Positions 1-8,578 of a DNA stretch of 64,000 nucleotides are shown piece after piece (position 1 is the stretch's first letter; every line of letters begins with the position of its first letter). Source of the stretch: a virus; the IMG/VR virus record IMGVR_UViG_3300017991_000051, positions 105,253-169,252 of that record. One strand, 5' to 3'. The notes under the pieces are model-generated. The model was not told the origin of the DNA, made no database searches, and saw only the letters and a list, made by a program, of their open reading frames with translations. A program made the translations under genes and the position numbers.

Positions 1-261
1 TTTGTAGTTCTTCGCGCCGCCTGTTTGGTCGTAAGTGGTCCGAAGGGGTATGTACACCAGCACGAACGTGCCAGGCTCGTAGACGGCGAAATTGGAGGGT
101 CCAAGGGGGTTGTATGAGCCGATGCTGGCACCGGCTATACATGAGATGGGGGCCTCCGCGCCCAGCCGGACATTGTACCAACGCGGTCCGGCCAACACGT
201 CGACCACCTGCCCTATCGCCAAGTGTACAGGCGTTGGGCGAATGGTAGAAGGATCGGCCAT
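1..261 (-). CDS. Hypothetical virion protein, 3' end cut by window edge
   Basis: Open frame of 87 codons that runs off the left edge, so only the N-terminus is visible. It starts at ATG 261 behind a good Shine-Dalgarno stretch (GAGGAGCAGGGAAGG). The visible part is beta-rich, with many Gly, Pro and Val residues and no cysteine cluster or membrane segment. It directly follows the tail sheath and tail tube candidate genes in transcription order, so a tail or baseplate role is likely from context only. I do not recognise the family. Confidence 0.7.
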   Translation of the reverse strand, partial: MADPSTIRPTPVHLAIGQVVDVLAGPRWYNVRLGAEAPISCIAGASIGSYNPLGPSNFAVYEPGTFVLVYIPLRTTYDQTGGAKNYK

Positions 262-301
262 AGGTCGCCTTCCCTGCTCCTCATACTATTACTGTTGCGC
301 G

Positions 302-350
302 CGTGTAACGGCGGGGGCGTCCGTGAGGTGCGCCCCCGCCAACTTACACG
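302..350 (-). terminator. Long GC-rich hairpin downstream of the tail tube candidate
   Basis: A perfect 10-bp stem (GGCGGGGGCG with CGCCCCCGCC, 310-319 and 331-340) with an 11-nt loop. The arms continue outward as CGTGTAA/TTACACG (302-308 and 344-350) across a small internal loop. It lies between the stop of the tail tube candidate and the next start. There is no clear U tract after the stem, so it may be a transcript-stabilising or attenuating hairpin rather than a full intrinsic terminator. Confidence 0.55.
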
Positions 351-367
351 TCGATTTATCGACGGCT

Positions 368-802
368 TTAGACGGTCAGATACAGATACGTTCCGCCCAC
401 ACCCTCGTTGATGATCATATCATCGGATGTGACTGCAACGTTCACCGTGGCCGTCACGACATCGTGCAGGGTGTACTGCGCGCTGCCGCTGCCTGGATCA
501 CACAAGCCATTCTCACCACTGAATGACAATGTACCCGGGTTACACACGGTGTACTCTGCCAAGGAGCCTACGGACACGCCTGGGCCGGCGATCTTGCCGA
601 TACCCCACGTGCCGTTAGTATGGCCCGCGATGAAGAAACACTTGCCGGTCCCCAAATCCCAGATTCGGCTGAGTGCCTGCTCATAACCGATACTGATGTT
701 CCGAACGATAGCCCCACCGGTGATACCGGAGAAGTTAACGGTCGTCCCCTCAGGCTGGAAGCCGCCGCCATATGCTAGATTGCGACCAAATATATCAGCC
801 AT
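368..802 (-). CDS. Probable tail tube or tube-like virion protein
   Basis: 144 residues, starting MADIFGRN behind AAGGAG. It lies immediately downstream of the tail sheath gene, the usual place for the tail tube gene in contractile-tail phages, and its length is close to that of known tube proteins. The sequence is beta-strand rich with many Gly and Thr residues and has no signal peptide or membrane segment. A GC-rich hairpin follows the stop, which would fit a strongly expressed gene. The tube assignment rests on position, size and composition, not on a diagnostic motif; another small virion protein is possible. Confidence 0.5.
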   Translation of the reverse strand: MADIFGRNLAYGGGFQPEGTTVNFSGITGGAIVRNISIGYEQALSRIWDLGTGKCFFIAGHTNGTWGIGKIAGPGVSVGSLAEYTVCNPGTLSFSGENGLCDPGSGSAQYTLHDVVTATVNVAVTSDDMIINEGVGGTYLYLTV

Positions 803-822
803 TATTCATCTCCTTCTGCTAC

Positions 823-3624
823 TTATACCACCAAGTGGACTTCCACGTTGTTCAGTGGCTCCGGCAGATCCAGATCCAACACGATCACCACACGGTCATG
901 CAGTGTCGGATGTCGCTGGATGCTGACGATGTCTCCGCTAATCAGCTGACCACCCACGGTCGGCAGATTAGAATTGTTCACCAAGTAATCGATCGCATCG
1001 GTGATTTCAGCGCGCAGCTGGTTCATGGTCTGCTCCGTCACATTGGAGATACCAATGTACGGTGCCACCTGCGCGAGGATCACGTAGCTGATCGAATCCA
1101 AGTTGGCGCTGATCATTTCCTCCCTGCTGTTGAGATCGGTCATGTCCGTTGTAAGGTCGTGTCGGACATAGATCTCGCCAGCTGGGGATTCGGTGACGAT
1201 GCATGTACCGGAAGCGGCCATTGTATCCAGCTCGTCTTCCGTGAACATCTCGGTCGTCCGCTCGACGGAGTCGACGCCGGCGACTGCAACGTTGGTCAGG
1301 CTCCTCTGAGGGGCCGTACCGGACCGCAAACCCGCGAGGGCCGCTGCCAGGTAGAAGCCAGACACCAGATCGGTGCCGCTCTCGAAGTAGTCAGGCCAGA
1401 CGTTGGACACACGCCGGTTCGAGAAGTGTGCGCTGCCGGCTGCAACCGCGGCCGCCATCTCGGCGTCGCTGAGGTCGCGCCAGATCTCGATCTTGGCTGC
1501 GACACTGATCGGGGACGATGGACCGGTCAGGAGCCGGACGCTGTCCTCCGACAGTACGGCATCGATCGTGTACTCGCTGTACGTCACGTTCCCGAAACCG
1601 TCGGTGGAGTACTGTGCCCGGACCTTGTCGCCGGCAATCACACCCGCCGTGATGATATCGACGTCGGTCGTGATCTCCACCAGCGTGTACTGCAGTCCGC
1701 TTGTGCCCGGATCGTCGGTGATCGTCGCGAGGACGGGGTCGCCGCTCGAATCCGCGGTCACGATCCCGCTCTCTTCCGCCAGCTCCGTGGATGTCCACAT
1801 ACGCCGCCAGCGACCGAACTCTGCGGCGCTCATGGCGTCACAGTGAGCTGCCACCGCGTCGTGGATAGCGGTCGTGAAGGTCATCGGCACGAGGCCGTGC
1901 ACGTCGTTACGCTGCGTCAGCTTGCCCAGCGCGGCGTTGTAGCCCGCCAGATCGTCGGTTGGCACGCAGATGTACTTGACGTCCGTCCCGTTCGAATTCA
2001 GGAGGGCCATGTACACACCGTACGCAACCGGGTTGTCGACCGACAGCGTACCGAGCGCTGCTGCGAGGGCGCTGGTGAGGCTGATGGTGCCGACGGCAGT
2101 GCAACAGCCTTGCAGGAGAGCCCTGTAATAGACCCATGCATCCCCGCCCTTTACTGGGAGAGGCAGCATGACACCGTCGTCGTCCACCCACGTCGAATCG
2201 TAGGAGAGGATGCCGTCCGCCAGGCAGATCTCTGTGGCGGAGGTCGTCCAGTTGACGATAGGTGCGAAGCCGGTCCGGTCTTCCGGCACCTCGATATCCT
2301 TCTGGATATACAGAGTAACGGAGAGGTCGGGCACCGTCGCACATACGCCGGCGTCGTTCAGGCCGATAAGGTCGTCAGGCAGGTTGTGACCGAGCACCAG
2401 CGTCCGGATAGCACCGGCTGCTGGAGCCGTAACCGGAATGTAGTACCTGTCGCCCCTGTAGAGACCTTGGCCGGCCCCGATAAGCGATGTGAATCGGATC
2501 GTGACCCCGTAGGAGCCGATCGCAACATTCGTGTCCAGTGCGGCCACGGAATGCGGTCCGCTGGAGTCGATACCGGTTGTCGTCGAGATGGTGACCTGCG
2601 GGGTGCTCGCACCGCCGAACATACCACCTGTGGTAACCTCGATGACGTACGTGGTGTCGGAGGGCCCACTGTAGGTACCGCCGGACACAGGATCCACGTC
2701 CACGGCGCCGAAGTTGACCGTCAGTTCCCACTTCATACCGTCGACGAAGATGTCCGCGCCTGCACGGGTCCACGTCACGCTGAGGCTCTTGTTACCGAAC
2801 GGCGTCGCAACGCCCCAGTCGTTTGGTGTCAGTTCCGCCGTATCATCGGTACCGCTGGCGCTCGTCACACGGATAATCGCATCCGCCGGCGCGCCGCCGA
2901 CAATGACTTCCAGCGTATACTCATCGGATTGAACACCGTCAATGTATCCCTGCTCCGGATGGTCTGGGGGAGTCGCCGCATCCGTGATGTCCACGGAATT
3001 GCCGGCAAAGCCGATCTTGTCGATGACGATGGAGGGGTTGATAGACGAAGATTCGTCGAGAGGTGCGGATTCGTTGTTCGGATCCTCTACGGCATCCCCA
3101 ACAACACCGGGGATCTCGTCGGCCATGAAACCGGCCACGTAGGTCCACAGTGTCACGGTCTCGGCGCCGATGACGGCTTCCACCTTGGCGATATCGCCGA
3201 CGGTCACGTCACGGTTGCGGAGGGCCGCAGCGCGCGCGTACGCGCCGGAGGTCACCCAGTTGGTGTTCGCAGCCCGAATGGCGTTCTTGACTTGAGGATC
3301 ACCCACCACGTCGGGCAGGTTGCAGAAAGTAGCTTGGATTTCATCGCCGGTACTGGCTGGGTTGTGGAAGTACTGGAGCAGCGCGTCATCAATAAACACC
3401 CGGGTCCAGTCCTGATCCACCACCGCGCCCGCCGAACGATTCGGCCAGCTGTAACATGTTTCGGAGTTCGGATCGTACTCTCCGAGTGCTCCCTGTGCAG
3501 CAGTCGTCACCAGCTCATAATTCGGCCCTATGATACACGCCCGCAGCGGTTCCGTAATCGCCGTAGGCAACAGGGTGAACTCCTGGTAGACAAGTGCTTG
3601 TGGTACTACGTATGATGTAGGCAT
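823..3624 (-). CDS. Contractile tail sheath protein
   Basis: 933 residues, start ATG 3624 behind GGAGGAAAACG. The N-terminus (MPTSYVVPQALVYQEF) and the C-terminal third have the look of phage tail sheath proteins: a region near LRSGTAPQRSLTNV, a segment around LNSREEMISANLDSISYVI, and a final beta domain ending in RVVIVLDLDLPEPLNNVEV. At over 900 residues it is longer than most sheath proteins; the extra length is in beta-rich, Ig-like material in the middle, probably surface-exposed domains. It forms the outer contractile tube that drives DNA injection. It marks the phage as a myovirus. The tube candidate follows directly. Confidence 0.85.
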   Translation of the reverse strand: MPTSYVVPQALVYQEFTLLPTAITEPLRACIIGPNYELVTTAAQGALGEYDPNSETCYSWPNRSAGAVVDQDWTRVFIDDALLQYFHNPASTGDEIQATFCNLPDVVGDPQVKNAIRAANTNWVTSGAYARAAALRNRDVTVGDIAKVEAVIGAETVTLWTYVAGFMADEIPGVVGDAVEDPNNESAPLDESSSINPSIVIDKIGFAGNSVDITDAATPPDHPEQGYIDGVQSDEYTLEVIVGGAPADAIIRVTSASGTDDTAELTPNDWGVATPFGNKSLSVTWTRAGADIFVDGMKWELTVNFGAVDVDPVSGGTYSGPSDTTYVIEVTTGGMFGGASTPQVTISTTTGIDSSGPHSVAALDTNVAIGSYGVTIRFTSLIGAGQGLYRGDRYYIPVTAPAAGAIRTLVLGHNLPDDLIGLNDAGVCATVPDLSVTLYIQKDIEVPEDRTGFAPIVNWTTSATEICLADGILSYDSTWVDDDGVMLPLPVKGGDAWVYYRALLQGCCTAVGTISLTSALAAALGTLSVDNPVAYGVYMALLNSNGTDVKYICVPTDDLAGYNAALGKLTQRNDVHGLVPMTFTTAIHDAVAAHCDAMSAAEFGRWRRMWTSTELAEESGIVTADSSGDPVLATITDDPGTSGLQYTLVEITTDVDIITAGVIAGDKVRAQYSTDGFGNVTYSEYTIDAVLSEDSVRLLTGPSSPISVAAKIEIWRDLSDAEMAAAVAAGSAHFSNRRVSNVWPDYFESGTDLVSGFYLAAALAGLRSGTAPQRSLTNVAVAGVDSVERTTEMFTEDELDTMAASGTCIVTESPAGEIYVRHDLTTDMTDLNSREEMISANLDSISYVILAQVAPYIGISNVTEQTMNQLRAEITDAIDYLVNNSNLPTVGGQLISGDIVSIQRHPTLHDRVVIVLDLDLPEPLNNVEVHLVV

Positions 3625-3647
3625 CGTTTTCCTCCGTCAGATTTCCC

Positions 3648-4340
3648 TTATGCGGTTAGTGTTATACCCTTCAACTTCAGTGCTTCCGGAGTCAGTTGCC
3701 ATACGTGATTGAACGCATAGGTCACAACTACCGGCACGACCCAATGTTCTCTTGATTCCTCGAGCTTCCCGATGCCCCCTAACTCCATGACCTCGAACCT
3801 GTTCAGGTTTGTATCCTTACGGATCAGCGGAGCGAACTCCACCAGCTCAAAGAAAACTTCTGTTCCGACCGTTTCGGCTTCCGCCCCGGTCCCGCCGATA
3901 CAGAACACTGTATGGCTTCCTGCTATTATTACCTCATAACGGTATCCATTGTCAACAGCATTATCGGTCACAATGTTCGATTTGTCAATGCTCGAACGTG
4001 TGCCCAGCATATGCTTGTCCCCGATACCCAGCTTGATGCGTCCGTACCGGTTACGTTTGACGTATATCCCAGGCCGGCGTTGTATCGCCTGCGTGGGTGA
4101 TTTAGGCCACTTTGTCACGGATTCAATGGCGATCCGCGAGGCCTCCGTCTCGCTGTTCCAGATGTAGTCCTTCAGACTCGCATCAACGATCTGCGCCGGA
4201 TCGGAGAAGTGCCGGCGGATCACCCACAGTAAAACACCCGTCATGACCAGCGGAGGGTGCCCGATGGTACACAGTGCGCTGAACTCGCTATCCACCCACT
4301 GCGGGTCAATTACGCCTGTTATTGGGGATGCCAAGCTCAT
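3648..4340 (-). CDS. Virion protein, neck or tail-completion candidate
   Basis: 230 residues, start ATG 4340 with GGGAGGACG upstream. It is soluble and mixed alpha/beta with no cysteine cluster or membrane segment. It lies just upstream of the sheath gene, where myoviruses often keep tail-terminator and neck genes. The C-terminus (QLTPEALKLKGITLTA) reads like a short beta edge. No catalytic motif is visible. The role is inferred from position only. Confidence 0.45.
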   Translation of the reverse strand: MSLASPITGVIDPQWVDSEFSALCTIGHPPLVMTGVLLWVIRRHFSDPAQIVDASLKDYIWNSETEASRIAIESVTKWPKSPTQAIQRRPGIYVKRNRYGRIKLGIGDKHMLGTRSSIDKSNIVTDNAVDNGYRYEVIIAGSHTVFCIGGTGAEAETVGTEVFFELVEFAPLIRKDTNLNRFEVMELGGIGKLEESREHWVVPVVVTYAFNHVWQLTPEALKLKGITLTA

Positions 4341-4521
4341 GTAGTACGTCCTCCCACTCCGGCTCGTAGTTCAATGAAATCAGCGGCAACATCCTCGTCC
4401 CCTGTGTCCGCTCACGCCTACGCTCCCTCCTGCGGGAGGGTGGAGGCGCCGGCTCGGGCGAAGCCGGCGCACTCACGGGCGGTGACGGGCTGGCACCGGG
4501 GTTGAAAGTCTTGCGCGCCAT
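4306..4521 (-). CDS. Small Pro/Arg-rich protein, unknown
   Basis: 71 residues, start ATG 4521 behind GGAG. The first half is Pro/Ser/Ala/Arg-rich and disordered, with a basic patch (SRRRERRRERTQ); the second half is a short ordered segment. It overlaps the start of the neck candidate by 35 nt, consistent with translational coupling. GC-rich inverted repeats lie in its 5' half. No family recognised; a small virion or DNA-contacting protein is possible. Confidence 0.5.
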   Translation of the reverse strand: MARKTFNPGASPSPPVSAPASPEPAPPPSRRRERRRERTQGTRMLPLISLNYEPEWEDVLHELGIPNNRRN

Positions 4522-4558
4522 TTACTCTCCAAAGATTGTCTAGCAATGATACAAAATC

Positions 4559-5395
4559 TTAGAACCTGTCCACCTTCACGATCGCATCGAAAATGAGGTG
4601 GTCCCACTCCTCGAGCGCCTTCGGGATCAGCGCAGCGTTGTCCATCGCCCACCCCTTCTTCCGCTCGAACTGGATCCGGAGATGTTTCTTCAGCGGAAGA
4701 TTGGTCACGAAGTACTCGTGCATCTTATTCGCCGCACCCGACAACAGGATGCTTAGTATGAACCGCCCCCACTTCAGCACCGTCCACCACTTCGTGGACC
4801 CGACGGTGTTGTTCTTGCAGCGTTCACCGGTTCCGATCGAGCACAGCTCCAGCTCCGACAGCGACACCCCCAGCTTGGCGATGGAACCAACGGTGGCGAC
4901 CATGGCCGGATTGTTCGCGAACGGTCCACCGTCCGCCAGGCCCTTCCACGGCAGGAAGTAGCCTTCGGCGGCCACGGCCATGCGCACGACCTCCCACAAC
5001 CACAGCTCGCCGTCCTCCGAGTCGCCGGAGAAGAAGACCTTGAGGGTCTCTCGATTCAAATCCGCCGCGGTAATGAAAAGCGGCACCTTCACGTCCTTCA
5101 ACTTCCCCGGGAAGAGGGACTTCAGCGCCGCATTCAGCTCCTTGTCGGAGTAGCGGGGCGTGAACGGGTTGAACCGCTTCCACGTATAGCCGGCAAATAT
5201 CTTCGGCGCCTTCTCGAGGAAGAAGTCCATGAACTGCGCTTGATCGATCTTCGTGGCGATGGACGCGCCGACGATGGCTCCCACCGACGTGCCGGCCACG
5301 AAGTCGAACTTATCCAAATCCTTGACTTGGCTCAGGATCGACGCCTGCCCCACACCGAACACCCCGCCCCCGTCTAGTGCTAAACCTTTCATCAC
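4559..5395 (-). CDS. Patatin-like phospholipase
   Basis: 278 residues. It has all three marks of the patatin family: the Gly-rich oxyanion loop (DGGGVFGVG, residues 8-16), the nucleophile elbow GTSVG with Ser37, and the catalytic Asp in ADGGPFANNP (Asp155). Patatins cleave acyl chains from membrane lipids using a Ser-Asp dyad. There is no signal peptide, so action would be in the cytoplasm or from the particle. A hydrophobic stretch near residues 205-220 may help membrane binding. The start is taken at ATG 5395 behind GTGGAGCG and overlaps the HNH gene by 86 nt. Its place among tail genes suggests lysis, membrane remodelling or a virion role; bacterial anti-phage effectors use the same fold, so other roles are possible. 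Confidence 0.85.
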   Translation of the reverse strand: MMKGLALDGGGVFGVGQASILSQVKDLDKFDFVAGTSVGAIVGASIATKIDQAQFMDFFLEKAPKIFAGYTWKRFNPFTPRYSDKELNAALKSLFPGKLKDVKVPLFITAADLNRETLKVFFSGDSEDGELWLWEVVRMAVAAEGYFLPWKGLADGGPFANNPAMVATVGSIAKLGVSLSELELCSIGTGERCKNNTVGSTKWWTVLKWGRFILSILLSGAANKMHEYFVTNLPLKKHLRIQFERKKGWAMDNAALIPKALEEWDHLIFDAIVKVDRF

Positions 5396-5708
5396 TACGC
5401 TCCACTGTCTTTCGCTGTTCGCATAACTCCCTGACGTTCTCCACGTACCGCGTGGCGAAGCTACGGTTATGACCGACGATCAGATGGCACCGCCGGCACA
5501 ACGTTATGAAGTTGTCCGGATCCAACGCCAGCGACTCGTCCGCCCACAACGGAACGATGTGATGCGCCTGCAGCTTCTTTATCGCACCACACCAGCAACA
5601 GTAAGGCTCCTTCTCGATGTGCTGCCTGCATGCCTTACGCACCCTCCACGTCCTCGTGGGGTACTTCACCACGTAGGACCAGTTCCGTGTCTCCAACGTT
5701 GTAAACAC
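5310..5708 (-). CDS. HNH endonuclease
   Basis: 132 residues, GTG start at 5708 that overlaps the preceding stop by one base (TAGTG), with AAGAAGG upstream. The core is a classic HNH fold: CCWCGAIKKLQAHHIVPLW, then NFITLCRRCHLIVGHNR, giving two CxxC pairs for structural zinc and the HH...N...H metal-binding catalytic residues. Such phage HNH proteins nick or cut DNA as mobile endonucleases or packaging helpers. The Arg/Gly-rich C-terminal tail overlaps the patatin gene in another frame and may be a read-through of that overlap rather than a functional part. Confidence 0.8.
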   Translation of the reverse strand: MFTTLETRNWSYVVKYPTRTWRVRKACRQHIEKEPYCCWCGAIKKLQAHHIVPLWADESLALDPDNFITLCRRCHLIVGHNRSFATRYVENVRELCEQRKTVERSDERFSTRRGRGVRCGAGVDPEPSQGFG

Positions 5709-6025
5709 TATGCCTTCTTCTTCAGGCGGTAATGCGGAACATTCTTCAGTCGACCATTAACCATGATCCTGAACTGCTTCATCTCCGCCATACCGCTGTT
5801 CACCATCGTCTGCACGTAGCGATTCACTACCGAATGACTCTTCTGCATCACAGCCACCAGCTCGCGCATGGGATGCCAATCAGGTGGCACTTCATCCAAG
5901 TCCGGCATAGTCGCCTCCGCCGCCGCGCTCACCCACGCCTCGATGTCATCTTGTGACATCTTCACGTTTAGAGTTTCACGGTGCGGGCTTTTTGACGCTT
6001 TAGATCTGCGAGATGCGCCTGCCAT
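5708..6025 (-). CDS. Small winged-helix-like DNA-binding protein
   Basis: 105 residues. The ATG at 6025 has an excellent Shine-Dalgarno (GGAGGTTACGT), which decides it over an internal ATG at 5959; it therefore overlaps the phosphoesterase by 58 nt. The N-terminus is basic (MAGASRRSKASKS). The central part, MRELVAVMQKSHSVVNRYVQ then RIMVNGRLKNVPHYRLKK, reads as helix-turn-helix plus a beta wing. It is coupled to the HNH gene, so the pair may be a mobile DNA-binding/nuclease unit. DNA binding is inferred from the predicted fold. Confidence 0.55.
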   Translation of the reverse strand: MAGASRRSKASKSPHRETLNVKMSQDDIEAWVSAAAEATMPDLDEVPPDWHPMRELVAVMQKSHSVVNRYVQTMVNSGMAEMKQFRIMVNGRLKNVPHYRLKKKA

Positions 6026-6792
6026 ACGTAACCTCCATCCGGATTGACATCGAAGTGTACAAACCCGTAGTTAACACGTCCAGAACACTTACGTGCACCG
6101 AACTTGGTTCCCATCGCCTGCAACGCCGGCGTCGTCATAGCCAGCACGTCGTCTTCGCCACAGAACACGTGATAGTGTACGTGGCTGCGTATGATGACGT
6201 CGCCTTTCGGCTGCTCCTTGTGGTCCGACCACAGGCAGTTCCACAGGCGATCGCGCGCCAGTGCCGTGTAACGGCCGTGCGGAATCTGCGACGACCCGAT
6301 ATGGTGTTTCACATCGAATACGCAACCGTTCACGTCCACCCACTCGTGACTCCCGATCTTCACCGACTTGACGCCCTTCACGTCGCGCAACCGATCGGCG
6401 ATGATGTCTTCAAAGTCTTCCTTGTCGCCCGTATGATACGGGGTGCCGTAGGTGAGCACATAGTGCTTTGCCTTGAGCTGCTTAAGCACGTCCAGCGCCA
6501 TGTCCACCTGCGTAATCCTGTTCGTTGTAATCAGCTCTGTACCGCCCGATCGCTCGCCGCGACCATCAATCATATCCGCATTGAAGATCACGACATCGAA
6601 AGGCCCCGTTGCATTGGTCTCCTTCTCGAACCAGTTCCACGACTCGCGCTCGAGATCCGCCGCCTTATCCCGCCACGTACCACGCTGCTTCGTGTACGTC
6701 ATCTGATATTGCGGTGAGGTTAGACCAACCAAGTGGCCACAATGTGAGTCGGAGAAGATACCGACCCGTTTCGTTTTACGGCTACCACCCAT
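5968..6792 (-). CDS. Calcineurin-like metallophosphoesterase
   Basis: 274 residues. Metal-binding motifs of the family appear in order: SDSHCG (residues 14-19), FNADMIDGR (an unusual form of the GDxxD block, with Asn-Ala for Gly-Asp), YGTPYHTGDKED in place of GNHD, and RSHVHYH near the C-terminus. The third block lacks the usual Asn-His pair, so activity may be altered. Substrate is unknown; relatives cleave nucleic-acid or nucleotide phosphoesters. It is the first gene after a sigma70-like promoter and heads the run leading into the HNH, patatin and tail genes. Confidence 0.7.
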   Translation of the reverse strand: MGGSRKTKRVGIFSDSHCGHLVGLTSPQYQMTYTKQRGTWRDKAADLERESWNWFEKETNATGPFDVVIFNADMIDGRGERSGGTELITTNRITQVDMALDVLKQLKAKHYVLTYGTPYHTGDKEDFEDIIADRLRDVKGVKSVKIGSHEWVDVNGCVFDVKHHIGSSQIPHGRYTALARDRLWNCLWSDHKEQPKGDVIIRSHVHYHVFCGEDDVLAMTTPALQAMGTKFGARKCSGRVNYGFVHFDVNPDGGYVWQAHLADLKRQKARTVKL

Positions 6793-6848
6793 CGTGATGC
6801 CCTCCTTCTATTCCATCCAGCAGAACTATTCCGCCGATGGTGCTGCTG

Positions 6849-6877
6849 ATTAAACAACAAAATAACTAAGCCGTCAA
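6849..6877 (-). promoter_or_regulatory. Sigma70-like promoter before the 6792 phosphoesterase
   Basis: On the minus strand TTGACG (6872-6877) and TTTAAT (6849-6854) are separated by exactly 17 nt. Each box matches the sigma70 consensus at five of six positions. The region is clearly AT-rich compared with its surroundings. Transcription would start near 6842 and enter the phosphoesterase gene. The 230-nt gap holding it (6793-7025) shows no CDS. Confidence 0.65.
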
Positions 6878-7025
6878 GCAACAAATTAAGGAAAAAAATA
6901 ACTTATCAAATAGGCAAACGGCACGCCATATGACTAGCCAAAATAAAAGGCAAAACGCTATTACGCTGCTCCATACAAGCAGTGAGATGGCGCCGTGTAG
7001 TGCCCGTCGCCAATTCGCCCGTTTC

Positions 7026-7403
7026 CTAGAACTCTGCATTGAGTGTCAGGGTGGCTGCACCGTTCGTACTGTTCACGAACCGAAGGGTGTCGCCGTCCCG
7101 GAAGTATACCCGCCCAGGTATGTACCATGTGACATGCGTCATGTTGGTCTCCGGTACGTTCAGCAACACGTTCGTCACGTCGTTGCGGACGTACGATACC
7201 GTAAACTCATTGGTCACCGGCTCCGGGAAGCTCAACAGTACAGACGTCAGATAGTACGGACGAACCGATGTACCTGTCACTGGGATCTCCAGCGTGCCGG
7301 AGATCGCTCGAGCCGTATTGAAAATGAAGGTGTCGCCGGCGATCGCTGCAACAGCGATCAGCAGCCCCACCAATACCAGCCGTATGATCTTTTGTCGCTT
7401 CAT
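7026..7403 (-). CDS. Exported small protein with Sec signal peptide
   Basis: 125 residues. The N-terminus is a textbook signal peptide: basic MKRQKIIR, a hydrophobic core (LVLVGLLIAVAAIAG), and a possible cleavage site after AIAG. The mature part is beta-rich, Thr/Asn/Val-rich and lacks cysteine, like a small surface adhesin or fibre-associated protein. It is the last of six consecutive genes with signal peptides. No family recognised. Confidence 0.65.
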   Translation of the reverse strand: MKRQKIIRLVLVGLLIAVAAIAGDTFIFNTARAISGTLEIPVTGTSVRPYYLTSVLLSFPEPVTNEFTVSYVRNDVTNVLLNVPETNMTHVTWYIPGRVYFRDGDTLRFVNSTNGAATLTLNAEF

Positions 7404-7417
7404 GTTCGTATACTCCT

Positions 7418-7798
7418 TTACGGGAGGCGGCTCTTGCCAACCTTGATAGCAGCGCGCCTCCAGCGTACCATCTCCTGAATGCCGTTGGTCGAACCAAGCG
7501 CCTCAAGCGCGTTCTTCCACTGGGTCCGCGTGGCCTTGACCTCCAAAAACTCAAGGAGTTCGCCGTCCACGTTTATTGGTACACGGTCGCCGGCCGCGTC
7601 GCGCAGCATCACCGCGAACTCGAAGGTGTTCTCGTTCAGATCTATGAAGATCCCGCGCTTCTTCTCGAGGCGTATGCTTTCGGGCGTCCGCGATACGGTC
7701 TGCTCCGTCGTGTACGATTCCTGCTGGTCGGCTCCCATAACTATGAATGTCGCCACCAACAGTGCCAGGACTACGCCTGCTGTAATATACTTCTTCAT
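7418..7798 (-). CDS. Exported small protein with signal peptide
   Basis: 126 residues with an N-terminal signal peptide (MKKYITAGVVLALLVATFIV, likely cut near MGAD). The mature protein has a charged, probably helical C-terminal half (TRTQWKNALEALGS). It sits 14 nt from the neighbouring exported gene in the same tandem run. A homologous layout is seen in the next two proteins (signal peptide, short beta part, helical tail with Leu/Trp/Ala), suggesting they are related or act together. Function unknown. Confidence 0.65.
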   Translation of the reverse strand: MKKYITAGVVLALLVATFIVMGADQQESYTTEQTVSRTPESIRLEKKRGIFIDLNENTFEFAVMLRDAAGDRVPINVDGELLEFLEVKATRTQWKNALEALGSTNGIQEMVRWRRAAIKVGKSRLP

Positions 7799-7823
7799 CT
7801 TACCGTCTCCTTTTTCTCAAATA

Positions 7824-8150
7824 TTACTCCTGCTCCGTTTCCTCGAACGCCGCATCGGCCTCCGCCTTAGCCGCATCGATGGCGGCGTTGACGGCGTCTA
7901 CCCGCTTATGCTCGGCCAACGCTGTACGCCAGTACTCCAGAACGGCAGCGGTCGACGCGTCCTTAAACCGTGCTTGGTAGTCGCCGCCAGCGTTGTCCGG
8001 ATCGATCTTCTCGTCTAGGAGTTCCTTGACCGCGTCAACTTCAAGGCTCTTGATCGTAATCTTAATCGTAAGATCGATGTCTGCCGCCCACGCAACAACA
8101 GCAATACCAACGACACCGACCAGAACCAATATCATCAGATGTTTCTTCAT
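7824..8150 (-). CDS. Exported small helical protein with signal peptide
   Basis: 108 residues. Signal peptide MKKHLMILVLVGVVGIAVV with probable cleavage after AWA. The mature part is short and mostly helical, rich in Ala, Glu and Asp, ending in an acidic Ala-rich helix (AIDAAKAEADAAFEETEQE) that could form a coiled coil. A TAVLEYWRTALAEH-type segment resembles the helical part of its neighbour at 7418-7798. Function unknown; likely periplasmic or surface-associated if the signal is used. Confidence 0.65.
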   Translation of the reverse strand: MKKHLMILVLVGVVGIAVVAWAADIDLTIKITIKSLEVDAVKELLDEKIDPDNAGGDYQARFKDASTAAVLEYWRTALAEHKRVDAVNAAIDAAKAEADAAFEETEQE

Positions 8151-8170
8151 CTTACCGTCTCCTTGTCGTA

Positions 8171-8557
8171 TTATAGTTGATCGTATAGTGCTTTCGCCAC
8201 ACGAAGATGCGCGCGCTTAAGCGTCAGAAGAAATCCGACGTCATTCGTAGCCGCCGCGTAACCCTCTTGATTCAAACCCCACTTAAGGTTCGAGAGCGTG
8301 GGCGTCACCGCGTAGAACTCCTGATCCCCAGGGAGCTTGGTCATCTTGACCACCGTCCCGTCAGCCTTCTGGAGCTGGACGACATACTCTTGGCTCCAGT
8401 CGTTAATGTCGTAGACGAGCTTTGTGTCGTCAGCGAACACCATCTTCGCCGGTGTTTGGTCGTAAGTTTGCGGCGTGTTGTAGTCGATGGACGTACCAAG
8501 GGAAATCCCCGCGATAAGCCCCGTTACCGTCATTATAATTGCATATCTGATCTTCAT
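8171..8557 (-). CDS. Exported small protein with signal peptide
   Basis: 128 residues with signal peptide MKIRYAIIMTVTGLIAGISL. The mature part begins TSIDYNTPQTYDQTP and contains a predicted beta sheet (KLVYDINDWSQEYVVQLQKA) followed by a helical C-terminus (LTLKRAHLRVAKALYDQL). It lies directly downstream of the giant fibre-like gene. It could be a chaperone or small partner of that fibre, which is inference from position. Confidence 0.6.
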   Translation of the reverse strand: MKIRYAIIMTVTGLIAGISLGTSIDYNTPQTYDQTPAKMVFADDTKLVYDINDWSQEYVVQLQKADGTVVKMTKLPGDQEFYAVTPTLSNLKWGLNQEGYAAATNDVGFLLTLKRAHLRVAKALYDQL

Positions 8558-8578
8558 TCTTAACCTTCTCCTTCTTCT

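Noticed and set aside
772-3615. Plus-strand open frame of 947 codons
   Set aside because: It lies opposite the tail sheath gene, is rich in His/Arg/Val/Asp as expected of an antisense shadow, and has no Shine-Dalgarno or family signal.
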